DNA of 64,000 nucleotides from Phycomyces nitens (Eukaryota; Mucoromycota; Mucoromycetes; Mucorales; Phycomycetaceae), in the NCBI GenBank assembly GCA_022702545.1, contig JAHRBC010000002.1, positions 7,068,001 to 7,132,000 of the forward strand. Reading direction: 5' to 3'. A program made the position numbers and the translations under genes. This document shows positions 46,311 to 57,140 of the stretch, piece after piece. Numbering within the stretch: position 1 is the stretch's first letter; each line of letters begins with the position of its first letter. Below the pieces are notes generated by a model that made no database searches, had not been told where the DNA came from, and saw only the letters and a program-made list of their open reading frames with translations.

Positions 46311-46394
46311 TTCCATTTGTATTGAAACATATTAAAAGTTGAACATTATTATAATAATAATAACAATAATAGTAATAATATTCTTATAAATCGT

Positions 46395-47390
46395 TTAGCT
46401 ATTAAAGGCACCTGTACTTGGAACAGTGCTTTGTTGATAAGACTGGTTGCTATGGAGCATCAAATCAACCTCTTTGAACCTGTCATTCCAAACGTATCTT
46501 TGCTGTGATTTCATCAATGCACCCAGTAGGGCATTGTTGAAATATGTATGATTTTAATCCGAGTCTTGCCAAGCACATTTGCATAAGGCCAAAGATTGAC
46601 AATTAGTGACAAATTGGCTTGAGATTACCAATTTTCAATATTATTCCAAAGAGTTTTTTTGCATAAAAAGACTCTTTGTTCATAGCAGATCCAAGATGGC
46701 TGTTATTGTCTTGCTCGGAATCTAGAGACCAACTGATGGTCTATCAACAATTGATGGTTCGGCAGTCTTGTATCAATAAAGTGATCCCTTTCAACATATG
46801 TATAGCAAATTTAACCATTCAGCGTACATGGTAGCAGGTATTGATATTCTATCCCTCTGATGTATAAATCAGTTGGCTTTTAAGCTTTTCTCTTTTATTA
46901 TTATTATTATTATTTGCAAACTTTCTTCTTTCTTCTTTCTTGCCTGTAAAAAAAAAGGTGTCTGGCAAGGTATGGTGTACTCTTGCAACTCGAAATATAT
47001 TTACTGTCTTTAACTTGTTTGATTCTATTGAAATGTAGAGTGTACCAAACTCATCCAACTTGATACGGAACAAATTTCAGAACAAGCGCTGTCCCTATTT
47101 TTTATTTTATTTTATTTTTTATAAAAAAGAAACATGTATTCACGACAGACAATCTCGAACCAAAACTCGCTTTCTTGATTATAATCCTCGAGCTCCAAGG
47201 CAACAATAAAAGCAGATTCTTTGTTTGTTTTTTGAAAGGAGACCAAGTCGATGAACTTTGGTCTGTGCTAGTGATCCGAGCTGAATTGGCCGTGGTCCCA
47301 TCACCACAATGGTTGATATTGGCCAAGGTCTGTGCTTTAGACTGTTGGGTGCCTGTTGAAATTTTAGCATGATGATATATCTATTGTTTC
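46395..47390 (-). CDS. Unidentified spliced gene, convergent with the helicase
   Basis: Several minus-strand segments look like exons of one gene. About 47240-47110 reads KFIDLVSFQKTNKESAFIVA, then LELEDYNQESEFWFEIVCRE. About 47075-46940 reads FRIKLDEFGTLYISIESNKL, KTVNIFRVARVHHTLPDTFF. About 46790-46710 reads DHFIDTRLPNHQLLIDHQLV, SRFRARQ. The last exon, about 46545-46395, reads YFNNALLGALMKSQQRYVWN, DRFKEVDLMLHSNQSYQQST and ends in TAA 85 bases from the helicase stop. A possible ATG is at 47370 (MLKFQQ). Exon borders and product are not resolved and I do not recognise the family. Open plus-strand frames in 47175-47372 are an alternative reading for one part. Confidence 0.4.
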
Positions 47391-48069
47391 TTTTTTTTCT
47401 TTTTTTCTTTTCTTTTTGGTATTGAGATTAATGTCATCCCTTTTCCCCTTGCTTTGTTTTTCATTATGTGAATTATTAATGAACTAGGCCTGCAAGTAAA
47501 TCATAGTACCATATACCATATTATATATCCTACTGCATATTGGCCGCAGTACATTTGCGCTTTATCATGATTGAAATTTCATTTCATTTCATTTTATTTT
47601 ATATTATATCATGGCTTATTGTGAATATTATTGGATTTCTGATTGACTTGCGGTTGCTGATCAATATAAATAGATGGTTTCTAGAATACAAAGGCCCATC
47701 TGGCCAACACAAGACTATATTTTTCGCTTAAAAAAGTGTACTCCATCTTGGCATTGAACCGATTCATGTACATTGTAGGCTCTAAACCGAATATATATAT
47801 ATGTATCTTAATATATATATAATTTTGGTATCCTGCATATAGAAACATTGATAACATTGATTTATAAAGAGCTACTCAACCTTGCTGAAATCATAATCAA
47901 AGCACAAAGAGTACAAGTCGAAATGCCTTGCATCTCCCTAAGCGCAAGCCAAATAAAGGGCAGATCTACAATGTGCTTCTACCTGCAAGAAGCCAAAAAA
48001 CCAAAAACCAAAAAAAAAGAGAAAGAGATCTCTAGAGCCAAAAGGTTAAAAACCGGTCTCTACAGATCA
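47391..48069. other. Intergenic, nothing recognised
   Basis: Pyrimidine-rich then AT-rich DNA (TATATA tracts at 47795-47822). The 75-codon frame at 47848-48075 is lysine-rich from A-rich DNA and is not supported. Confidence 0.4.
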
Positions 48070-48180
48070 CTATAGTCTATTCTTGGTGTCGTGCTTTTGT
48101 ACTGCATCGTCTTGCCAGTCTGCCAGTGATCTTTGTTTCTCAACCTCCTTGTTTAGGATTCCAGTGTCTTTAGAGGGGAT
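48070..48180 (-). CDS. Possible terminal exon of an unidentified small protein
   Basis: After an acceptor-like AAATAG the minus strand reads IPSKDTGILNKEVEKQRSLA, then DWQDDAVQKHDTKNRL and a stop: 36 residues of charged, helix-prone, protein-like sequence. An upstream exon may include ...SPLACGLPSH near 48240-48280, followed by a GTACCA donor, but the start could not be fixed. Confidence 0.25.
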   Translation of the reverse strand: MPSKDTGILNKEVEKQRSLADWQDDAVQKHDTKNRL

Positions 48181-49407
48181 CTATTTATTCTTTTTATTCT
48201 TTTTTTTTTGCATATTCCTAGAAATATGTGGTGCAAGTAATTGTACATGCTTATGGCGTGGTACATGAGAGGGGAGTCCACAAGCCAAGGGAGACAATAC
48301 TTGGCTGGTTTAGATATGAGATAACAAAGCCATCCTTGTTTATTAAAGATCAATGAGGCGAACCCGACGAATGGGATTTTTTTTTGTTTAATGGGAAATC
48401 CAAGTCTGGAAACGACGATCTGGATTAAAGATCTGTTAGTCTGGTCGCACCAATAATGAACATCAATGTGTGTATGTATGTATATAGATATAAATAGGAT
48501 TTTCGAATATATATAAAATATATATATATACAAAATGTCGATCAGGGCACAAAGAATTGGAAACTATATATCTTGAAGGAATGATACAGAAATAGACTTT
48601 TTTCTTATTTTTAAGATGGCGTTTGTCAAGGTTATATTTTATATATTATATATATACATACATATATATTTTTTGACGCTTTAGATTAATAAAAAATAAA
48701 TAGTATCATTGCCATGTTTTGACTAAAGTCAGTAGTTGGCTGGAGAATTTGATTAGACTGTAATGAAAGTCTGTATGGCTCAAAAGTATTATAAATATTT
48801 ATATACACATCTAAATGCCGGCTGTTCTTTAAGCTTTGGTGATATGTAGCAAAACTATAATGAAAATAGAGAAAACTATCCCTTGGCATCTTTATATAAA
48901 CATCGGCAGCCCTGTGATTTCGATTGAATGGGCAATTGAACAAGGTAGTTTTGGACTTGTTGATTGTTAATAATCTGCAGAATTGGTTGAATTGAAACAC
49001 TCTTGACACATTTCATGGCAATTTTATCATCGACGTCACTTTTGGACCATTTTGTATGGCGGGGGGTGCTGAGTATTTGTTATTTATTATTTATTTATTA
49101 TTTATTTATTTTTAAGAATATGGGTGGGCTATTGAAAAATCCAGGGCAGGGGAATTGAAAGGGATGGTGGGGCCAGGTGGTGTCGATAAAGATTTCCAAG
49201 ATGTACGAGATGTAATTTGCAAGACAAGAGGCCAAGAGGGAGAGAATCCAGGGCTGCAAACACAAATGTAGAGGTGTGTATATATTTTATTTTACACATT
49301 TATTTTCTTCTGCTACTGTCCACTGTACCCCGCTCAAAAAAAAAAATTGAAAAAAAAAAGAAAATCTCGGCTTCCCCTTTTTCTCATTACCTTTTTGTAC
49401 ATTAATC
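48181..49407. other. Intergenic / QCR10 upstream region
   Basis: TA-rich tracts (48510-48530, 48630-48670) and TTAT repeats (49080-49112). An open minus-strand frame at 48686-49009 lacks an ATG and any recognisable feature. The segment before 49408 should hold the QCR10 promoter; no clear TATA box is assigned. Confidence 0.4.
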
Positions 49408-49707
49408 ATGCCTGTCTCCAGAGTCATCTCCAACCTTCACTTTGGTATCATTACCCCCGAGAAGCTTGTCCAAGTGTGAGTTTATTGTCGAATACCACGA
49501 ATATTATCCCAAAAATAATAATAAAGAAGACTAAAAATATCGTAATATCTTCATAACAGTTTCCCTAACCTTGCCACCTGGGGTGTTGCTGCTGGTTCTG
49601 CCGTCTGCTTGTTGGGCTACGATGTTCCTCTGATCAAGAAGGATATCCTCAGCAAGGTCCCTATTGCCGGTAGCTTCTTTGCCGTTCCTGTCGAGAACAA
49701 GGATTAA
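49408..49707 (+). CDS. QCR10: Ubiquinol-cytochrome c reductase subunit 10 (complex III)
   Basis: Two exons, 49408-49475 and 49560-49707, separated by an 84-base GT-AG intron; 71 residues. It starts MPVSRVISNLHFGIITPEKL and continues VQVFPNLATWGVAAGSAVCL, with one hydrophobic membrane-spanning segment (about 27-46), then LIKKDILSKVPIAGSFF and a short acidic tail. Length, the N-terminal HFG motif, the PNL-x-x-WG-x-A start of the membrane helix and the K-x-P-x-x-G motif match fungal Qcr10, a small inner-membrane subunit at the edge of the mitochondrial bc1 complex, near the Rieske protein. It is a nuclear gene of aerobic respiration. AATAAA at 49850 is a likely poly(A) signal. Single copy, no sign of damage. 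Confidence 0.85.
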
Positions 49708-50582
49708 ATAAGAGTCCACAAGAATGTCCCTAGGACCAGATTCTCGATCCAATTCAAGAGAGAACTATAAAGAGAGAGAAGACGGTCTTGGTGTATGTTT
49801 GTTTGTAGATGAAAATGTCAAGGCAAATGGCGTTTGTTACGAAAGGATAATAAAATTTGCTTTTTTGTAATTTTTTCCATCATTTTAATTATCGGCATCA
49901 CCAGTACACACACATATATATTACAGCATATCAAGTGTATGTGTATGTATGATTGCCACCATCGACACAGACAGATAGAAATGTGTATTGTTACAATTAG
50001 CCATATACAGCCAAAATATCAGACATTTTGACTTTGGGATAAACTCAAGGGCATCGCGAAAAAGAAAATATATATAAAATAAAAAAGGGGGGGAACACGG
50101 TGTCTGTGAGGCAGGAGTGCATTCATAGTTACCAATCATTTATTTATTCTCTTGGTACCAAAATGAAATCAATCCACAAGTAACAACTCGCTCGCACAAA
50201 GAATTGTTAATAAAGAATCATTCATGTTGCAGTGGCAAATACGAGTCGGCTGCACAGGGATTGTCCAACCCCTCCTCCTCCTCCCCCTCCCTCGTCTGGA
50301 CTTGTGCACCTTGGGGGCCAGTCTTTAGCAATGTAATGTTTGATTATATTCAGGAGCTTTTTTTATTTTTTTATTTTGGATATTTGAAATCTGTTATTTT
50401 CCAAAAAATATAATGTTAAAACAACTGAATGAATCAATTGTGCGCGGTTAATGCACACTCTTTTATTATTATCACTATAATCTCGGTCTCCTTGGCCCCA
50501 CCCCTTTTCAATAATATATAATCCTGTCAATTTCTTCCTTCTTTTTTTCAGTCTCTCTTTAACCAAAGATTTCTTATTTGCA
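49708..50582. other. Intergenic: QCR10 3' end and Crh promoter
   Basis: No gene seen. AATATATAATCC at 50511-50522 is a plausible TATA region about 65 bases before the ATG of the next gene. Pyrimidine tracts (TTTCTTCCTTCTTTTTTTCA) lie between it and the start. Confidence 0.45.
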
Positions 50583-52199
50583 ATGGTCCTCATTCGTTCT
50601 ACTATTTTTGCCTTGGTTACTCTTCAATTAATTGTTGCTTATGGTGCTCCAGTCAACCAGACATCGACCAGTCTAACCACTACAAAGAAACCCTCGACAA
50701 GCACCAAGACAAGTGCTTCTAGTACTTCAAAGGCTTTGAGCAGCTCAAAGACAAAGACCTCCAGCAGCTCAAAGACAAAGTCATCAAGCAGCTCAAAGAA
50801 GTCAAGCAGCTCAAAGACCTCAAGTAGCTCAAAGACCTCAAGTAGCTCAAAGACATCAAGCAGCTCAAAGACATCAAGCAGCTCAAAGACCTCAAGCAGC
50901 TCAAGCACTCCTACAAGCACTCCTACACAAAGTGCCCCAGATGTGCCTGCAAATAACGAGGCTGCCAGCCCAAACACCTCTGGTACCACTACCTCGCGTG
51001 TGTCTGTCACTACATCAAAGACGGCCTGTATGAATAAAAAAGTAGACTTCACAAAGAGCCTGGGTGGCTGGAAAGAAGAATATGGATCTACCAACCTCTA
51101 TGAAATCACCAGCCAGGGCCTACGAATGAAGCTGCTGGCACCCAACGAATATGTCCCAAAGGTGGACAATTCAACAGGTTAGTTGTCCATGTTTTTTTAA
51201 AATTCGCGTATATCTAAATTGCTCTTCATATGTATATATAAAAAAAAGGCCTTCCATACAATCTCTACGAAGGCACTGGCCCCACATTCAACCCTCCAAA
51301 CTACATGCAATATGGCAAATTCACGGCTACCATCAAGGCTGCACCAGAGGGTGGCGCTGTTACTGCAATCATTCTGATTGCCGACAATGGCGACGAGATT
51401 GATTATGAGTTGATAGGAGGTATGTATCTGGAACCATATTATATATTTGATTTCTACCCTCCTTGCCTTGTACTTTGGTATTTCTCCTGTGCCATCTCGA
51501 CATCTTTACTAATCAAACCGTGTTTACTTTCCTACTCTAGCTGATGATGGGCATGCACAGTAGGTGTTTTTGTTGTTGTTGTTTCTGTGCTTATTCTTGG
51601 ACCAACAGGAGCAACTAACAAACTGACTATTTATTTTAGAACCAACTACTTTTGGGGACAGCAACCGGTTGTTGGTGTCAATGGTGGTATTCATGATGTA
51701 TCCGGCAGTATCTATAGCAACTTCCATACCTACACTATCAACTGGTAAGCAATCAGAACCCAAACCCCCAATTGACCAATTGACCAATTGACCGATTGAT
51801 CCCCAGGACCCCCGAACGGATCGATTGGATTATCGATGGTGAAAATGTTCGTACAAAGTACAGAAAAGATACATGCAGCGGAAGTGTCTGCAAGTACCCA
51901 ACTCATCCTGCGTAAGTCACCATTCTCAAAACCCAACAAATAATCTCCCACCCCCCTCTTACATAATCTACTGCTATAGTCGTGTTCAGATTGGTCTCTG
52001 GGACGGCAGTAGGGAATCTGGCACTGCCGAATGGGCACATGGACCCATCAACGTAAGTTTGAACTCTATAAATCTCTCATTGAATAGACTACAATCCTAA
52101 CATCGATCCATCTAGTGGAGCAAGACAAAGGTTATCTCCTCCTACATCAAGGAGTTGACTGTCGAATGCAATCCCGAATACAATACCATACAGAATTAA
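50583..52199 (+). CDS. Secreted GH16 Crh-type chitin-glucan transglycosidase
   Basis: Seven exons: 50583-51177, 51249-51419, 51541-51559, 51640-51744, 51807-51911, 51980-52052, 52116-52199; 383 residues. Signal peptide at 1-22 (ending IVAYGA). A Ser/Thr/Lys linker at about 25-150 has many SSSSKT units encoded by near-identical 18-base repeats. The GH16 domain follows: KFTATIKAAPEGGAVTAIIL, the catalytic motif DEIDYELIG (E248, D250, E252), TNYFWGQQPV, FHTYTINW, RIDWIIDGENVRT, VQIGLWDGS and GTAEWAHGPINW. The E-I-D-x-E signature and this order match the fungal Crh/Utr2 branch, which links chitin to beta-glucan in the cell wall. Unlike yeast Crh proteins, the low-complexity part is N-terminal and no GPI signal follows the domain, so a soluble or wall-trapped form is likely. 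Confidence 0.87.
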
Positions 52200-53232
52200 A
52201 CAAAAGAGACAGAGAAAAAGGTCCAGAGGGGTCTCTTTTTTCTTTTTCTTTTTCTTTTTTCTTAATCCCAAACCTTCATTCATCTTTATTCATTTTGATT
52301 GTTCTTTTACGCTCTCAACTCTATATTTTCCAACAGCAACCAAAAAAATATAATAACAAATTTATACATCTTTATATATTTATATATTTATATATATATT
52401 GGTTTGTAAATCAAAAAAAGTCTAGAGATATCTGTAATCCTTGGCTTCATAATACTTTTCTTTTGAAAAATATATTATCAATGTATCCTTGCCTTTCTCT
52501 TATTTTTTTTTAAAATAAACACTTTTCGGTATTAATTCAACTATACATTTTCACTCTTTCTCTTTCTCTCTTGGAACCATGGAGAACAAGGAACTGATGA
52601 GTGGCAAGGAATGTTGGAGATGTCCGTCTATTATCCATTCAAGGGACGAGCGGTTGAGCCAGACAATCAGGCATTCTATTTGAGACCCACAGAGAGTGAC
52701 ATTTGACTCCTTTAGTCCTCAATTGTCTCCCTTGCCCTACAATATTAACATTTCGTAGATTCCTACAAAAATTAGTTGAAAGTCATATATACACATTGAT
52801 ACATAAATTTCCAATTTATTAAACAGATTTGCACCTACACCCAGTTTCATTAATATGCAGACATTCAATTATTCAACGAGAATAATTACATGTATTCCAC
52901 AATCAATTAATAAGTATGATACTGCATGTATATGCCCCAGCAAGCAATTCTGTTTTGTCTTTTATTATTTTATTTTTATTTTTAAATCTATTCTAGCTAT
53001 CTAACCGGTCCAGACACACTGGGATATTGACAGAAACTGTCTAGAGAGCGCATGCTTGGGGTATTTAACAACATATAAAAATGAATTATACATTCAGCAA
53101 TCAATTCTTAAATGTCCATGTTGATTAATATCCACTCGACCACATTTTATTATTATTATTATTATTATTATTACTTTTGCAATATCAAGCCTGATCCACC
53201 AGTTGATCAATTGGGTTTGTGAGCATTCACAA
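52200..53232. other. Intergenic between convergent Crh and F-box genes
   Basis: AT-rich, with a (TTA)n microsatellite at 53147-53172. At 52586-52715 the plus strand reads EQGTDEWQGMLEMSVYYPFK, then GRAVEPDNQAFYLRPTESDI and a stop. This looks protein-like, but no start or further exons could be found, so it may be a gene scrap. Confidence 0.35.
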
Positions 53233-55074
53233 TTAAGCCATGCCAATAAAGTAGTTTTTGACAGACTTGAGCCGAATAACCAAGACTCCGTATTGAAGGT
53301 CTCTTTTCCAAAACCTTTTCAATACATATTCATCCATATACCTCTCCAGATCTTTCCGATTCTTTTCACGGCTCCTCCTATTTTTAAAATTCATAAAGTA
53401 CCTCTGAGAAAACTCAACTTCACGCCGGCCAAGCTGCCAGACCATCATCCTTTCCTTTCTGTTTGTTCTGTCTACGCATAAATGGTACCAGTCTGTCTTT
53501 TTTTTGCGGGGTCGCCGGTTGGTTTGAGCCTCTTCTATTGGGCCATCTCTATGGTCCATTTGTTCAATCACATAGTACCTTACGCTCTTAAAGTCGAGCG
53601 AGACTGAGATGTCTGGTCCGATATCCCCGAGTATCAATTTATCGAGTCGCAGTAGAGGCAAGTCAATTATCAATCTTCCTGTTTCTTCAAAACCCGGATG
53701 AGGGATGCCGATATCATCTAGCCTTATGATCTTTAGCTGGTTGCACCGGAAAGAAATGTAAGTGAAGATATAGGTGTTTACGGCCACGTCTTTGATCTCT
53801 AGTCTGTGCAGTGGGTGGAACTTGTGAATATTGTGTGGATTATGTACATTCTGTACACTGTGTACATTCTGGGAGAGAGAAATCATCGACTGCTCTATAT
53901 ACAATACCCGCATGACTGGGCATTGGTTCAATATATTGTCAATCTCGATCATGTCTTTGTGTGAAGACAGGCGTAATTCAACTAGTCTTGGAAATATTCT
54001 CTCAATCGTTATTCTCTGTTGCTGGGCAAGTTTTACATAATGTTTCCTCGAAACTGACAGGACCTTTAACGATTGAGCAACAGATGTGATACACTTTTTA
54101 AAGGTATCAATCGCACTTGGACTATTGTAGAGGTTCAATTCAACATTCTCTACAACGGTCCCGAATCTTTCAAGAGCTTCGTATAATATAAAGAATGGCC
54201 AGCCGTTGCGAGATCCAACGGGAGTATTCGTCTTTTTCAAACAAGGAAAGAATTGATCGAGCTTTGATAGTCTTTCGACCTGATCCTGGTATTGCTGCTC
54301 GTCACAGTCAATCGTACCCTGTTTGTCTTCCACATATCCATAAACGACAGTAAACTGTTGTAGATTCGGGTACTTTAGCGCAAAGTAGGTTATCCACAGG
54401 GTATCAATATAATGATCAGAAAATTCTATTGTTGTCATGGTTTCTGCTGCTATAATGTTCTTCATTCCTTCAAAGTCATCCTTTGACGCTGGTCCAAGTA
54501 TAAAATCGAGCTTTAGATACTTTAACAGCGGCAAAGAATTGTGTAGGGCTTCAAAGTCACTCATTAAAAATCTGCGGTATGCTTCTGCGTCATGTGCGTG
54601 TCCGAGTGCAAGATGTACAAGACCAGTCAGCCTTGACAGCCTGATGATCAGCTTGTTAAAGTCTAGGTGCAGATTTGTAAAAGAAAACAATATTTCGAGA
54701 TGTGATAGTGACTTCCAAAACTTCCAGTCGATTAATTCTGTAATAAAGGCGATGTTGCAGGGCTCTTCCTTGCATTCAAGGTACTTTATCGTTGGGTACA
54801 TTTGCTGCAGTTGCGAAACGTAATTCAGGTCATCCAGACTAATCTTATCGAGTTTCAATCCCCATACGCGATGTGCATTCTTTTGGTAGGGTTGTTTACG
54901 GTCAAATATGGCACGGATGTTCGTTGTGAATATACCGATTTCCAGTGTATCCCAATAAGAATCTAGAAACGGTTCTGTCCAATGTTTGCAGACGAGTGCG
55001 CAGGTGAGTCGGTCTTTTTTCTCGAGATGGGTGCCGATATACGAGAGGATTCTAGGCGGCAGTTCTGGTGCCAT
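53233..55074 (-). CDS. F-box protein with LRR-like middle and conserved C-terminal block (diverged member)
   Basis: An intact, intronless frame of 613 codons from the ATG at 55074 (MAPELPPRILSYIGTHLEKK). The F-box is at 3-45 (TCALVCKHWTEPFLDSYWDT). A leucine-rich middle includes a short run of near-repeats, HSVQNVHNPHNIHK, near residue 415. The C-terminal block is conserved in pattern: DWYHLCVDRTNRKERMMVW, QLGRREVEFSQRYFMNFKNR, KRFWKRDLQYG and IRLKSVKNYF. It is clearly more diverged from the 6.5, 14.9 and 57 kb copies than they are from one another, and its DNA is less AT-rich, so it may be the older, stable member of the cluster. Likely an SCF ubiquitin-ligase adaptor with unknown substrate. 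It has the family upstream box at 55167-55182. Confidence 0.88.
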   Translation of the reverse strand: MAPELPPRILSYIGTHLEKKDRLTCALVCKHWTEPFLDSYWDTLEIGIFTTNIRAIFDRKQPYQKNAHRVWGLKLDKISLDDLNYVSQLQQMYPTIKYLECKEEPCNIAFITELIDWKFWKSLSHLEILFSFTNLHLDFNKLIIRLSRLTGLVHLALGHAHDAEAYRRFLMSDFEALHNSLPLLKYLKLDFILGPASKDDFEGMKNIIAAETMTTIEFSDHYIDTLWITYFALKYPNLQQFTVVYGYVEDKQGTIDCDEQQYQDQVERLSKLDQFFPCLKKTNTPVGSRNGWPFFILYEALERFGTVVENVELNLYNSPSAIDTFKKCITSVAQSLKVLSVSRKHYVKLAQQQRITIERIFPRLVELRLSSHKDMIEIDNILNQCPVMRVLYIEQSMISLSQNVHSVQNVHNPHNIHKFHPLHRLEIKDVAVNTYIFTYISFRCNQLKIIRLDDIGIPHPGFEETGRLIIDLPLLRLDKLILGDIGPDISVSLDFKSVRYYVIEQMDHRDGPIEEAQTNRRPRKKKTDWYHLCVDRTNRKERMMVWQLGRREVEFSQRYFMNFKNRRSREKNRKDLERYMDEYVLKRFWKRDLQYGVLVIRLKSVKNYFIGMA

Positions 55075-55133
55075 TGGGGGACTAACAACGGAGAGAAAGA
55101 GAGATCATCTCATCCAGTGACTACCAGAAATCC

Positions 55134-55182
55134 TTTATATATATATATATATATATGTAGCTTGTACTGTGAAACGTAGTAC
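55134..55182 (-). promoter_or_regulatory. F-box family upstream box plus TA-repeat
   Basis: On the minus strand, GTACTACGTTTCACAG (55182-55167) is followed by a (TA)n tract (about 55157-55136) that takes the place of the TATA box. The ATG at 55074 is ~93 bases from the box. Conservation of the box in the most diverged family member is the best argument that it is functional. Confidence 0.55.
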
Positions 55183-55267
55183 GCCTAGTCACTCTTGTGT
55201 GCCTAAACGCAGTTGAGCCCCCAATAATCGATACGGGGGTTTTTTTTTTGGTATGGCTTGGTATATA

Positions 55268-56590
55268 CAGGGTTAAAAATAAAGTAATTCTAGTTTTTAA
55301 ATGTCGACATGAACAGCTTCAAGCAATTTTCCTTTGTAATCCTTATATTCTTCAAATAAAAAAATCTAGGCTCATGAAATGCAACTCTAATAAAGGCTTA
55401 TGAATAGACCTTTAACTGATAAAAAAATGAATATTTATTTAGTATGATACAGTATATTTGTATCTTTTGATATCCAGTAGCCTGTTATACATACTCATGG
55501 AGTATTTCATGCACATACTTTTACCAATCGTCTCCCACTCCTCTTTCAGAGCCTCCTCCAACTCTGACAGTGTTCTCGGCTGAGGTTCTCTTGAGCGCAC
55601 AGGGTTGTCGAGATGGCTCCAGATATTCGCAATGGGGCTCAAGTATGGACTCTTTGATGGCTACTCAAGAACATTGATCCCAGGATCTTCTTTGCATTTT
55701 TTTGACATGGCTGCCTTGTGGGAAGTAGCGTTGTCTTTTTGGAAACGGTACCCAGCCTTGTCCTTACATGGCAGCATGCCAAAGTAGGGATTAAAGTGCT
55801 CTTGTAGGACCTCAGCGTATACTTTTTTTTTGCATTCATGTTGCCCTCAAGTATAACAAGAGGTCCCACACCATAATCTATCCTCCATCTCCTTGGATCT
55901 TTGGTTGGAGGCAGTCAGGACGATACTTCTCATCTGGTTTTCTCCACACATGCGTCTTTCCATTTCTCTTGAAGAGGGGAAAACCGAGACTCAGCACTCC
56001 AAATTACGGTTTTCCATTCCTCATTCCACTCCATTCTTGCTTGAGCCCACTTTCAACGTACAGCCATGTCTGTTTGAGTCATGTAAGGCTTGGCCAACGT
56101 ACTGCAGCAATTGTAGTCAATACTACACAAGGTCTTGCTAATGGTGACTTTTGAGATGGGCATGTCAATAACCTCCTCCATCTCACGAGTAATCTCCTCT
56201 AATGTCTGACGGCGATCACTTCTCACGATCCTTTCCAAATGCGGTTTGTATCTCGCATTGAGAAGCTTGTGTCTTTCTGAGCGAGGCTGATCTTCAACAG
56301 ACTTTGTCTTATAGTATCTTTTTATTATTTTATAAAGAGTTGCTTCCTGGATATTCTCGCGTCGAGAAACTTCTGCAACAGACAATCCTGCCTTGTGCAT
56401 TCCAATCATAATCAACTTTTCATCAGATGAATGGCAAATATATTGTCTGCAAGGGCTCTCCTCTTTATGTCTTGAGTTTGAAGGTGTCATGTTTATAAGA
56501 ATAAAGAGAACAAGAAAAAACAAAATATAGAAGATGGATTAAGGGTAAAATCAGACATTTAAATCATGAATTAATTCGTTTTCCGTCATG
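55268..56590 (-). mobile_element. Tc1/mariner-like transposon, defective copy 1
   Basis: TA target sites on both sides (55266-55267 and 56591-56592). Imperfect terminal inverted repeats of about 38 bp: CAGGGTTAAAAATAAAGTAA at the left and, inverted, CATGACGGAAAACGAATTAA at the right. 1323 bp. The transposase (ATG near 56490, MTPSNSRHKEESPCRQYICH) has two HTH segments. The catalytic half is interrupted by a TGA after MAVR (56053 side) and by frameshifts. The first catalytic Asp is replaced (IWSAESRF), and the third-motif Asp is Tyr (SPYLSPIANI). Near-identical to 60125-61451 in the opposite orientation, including the lesions. Confidence 0.88.
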
Positions 56591-56592
56591 TA

Positions 56593-57060
56593 CTTTTGTA
56601 CGACTATACATAAACGTACATCAAAATTACAGAATTATCTACAAGTAGTCGATTGACTATTAGGCATGTAATTCATCAATATGCATAATTTCGGATAATG
56701 ATATTTGCCTCTCTCTCTCTGTTTTTTTGGCACAATACTTTAAATAACATGATACTCATAGTTTTATTTTCTGGGGCTGAGGATGCTTTTTGTCTTTGCA
56801 GGTTACCTCATATTTCAAGGTTATACAGCTCACAATTGATTGGTGAATTCCCTCTACGAAAAATAATGTAATTTCTACGCCCTGTCTTGTGTCTTTTAAT
56901 AACACTTGCGAGATTATGCTTCAACTTTCTGGCCATGATAATTGTATTGATTATAGAGATTGTTGGATTAAAAAAGAAAATAAATAAACAAAGATGTGCT
57001 TCCATAGAAGATTATAAAGTTAAAAGTAACCCATAAGAATTAGTCTGTGTAAAGTGGCTT
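56593..57060. other. Upstream flank of the dead F-box copy
   Basis: The last ~120 bases (GATTATAGAGATT...AAAATAAATAAACAAAGATG) match the upstream DNA of the gene at 6530-8317. The earlier part has nothing recognisable apart from short AT-rich open stretches. Confidence 0.5.
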
Positions 57061-57066
57061 AAAACA

Positions 57067-57098
57067 GTACTACGTCTGACAGGAGAAAAGGTATAAAA
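57067..57098 (+). promoter_or_regulatory. F-box family upstream box plus TATA in front of a dead copy
   Basis: GTACTACGTCTGACAG at 57067-57082 and TATAAAA at 57092-57098. Both are intact although the gene behind them has lost its start codon. Confidence 0.55.
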
Positions 57099-57140
57099 CA
57101 CTTGATATTATATCTTTTTACTCTTTCTTTCTTTATCACA

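Noticed and set aside
49531..49752. 73-codon minus-strand frame
   Set aside because: Antisense to exon 2 of QCR10.
50639..51094. 151-codon minus-strand frame rich in Leu, Val, Glu and Phe
   Set aside because: It is the exact antisense of the Ser-rich repeat of the Crh gene; the pattern comes from the repeat units.
56893..57005. Short basic minus-strand peptide near the Tc1 copy
   Set aside because: Lies in the F-box upstream flank; no partner conserved in the other copies.
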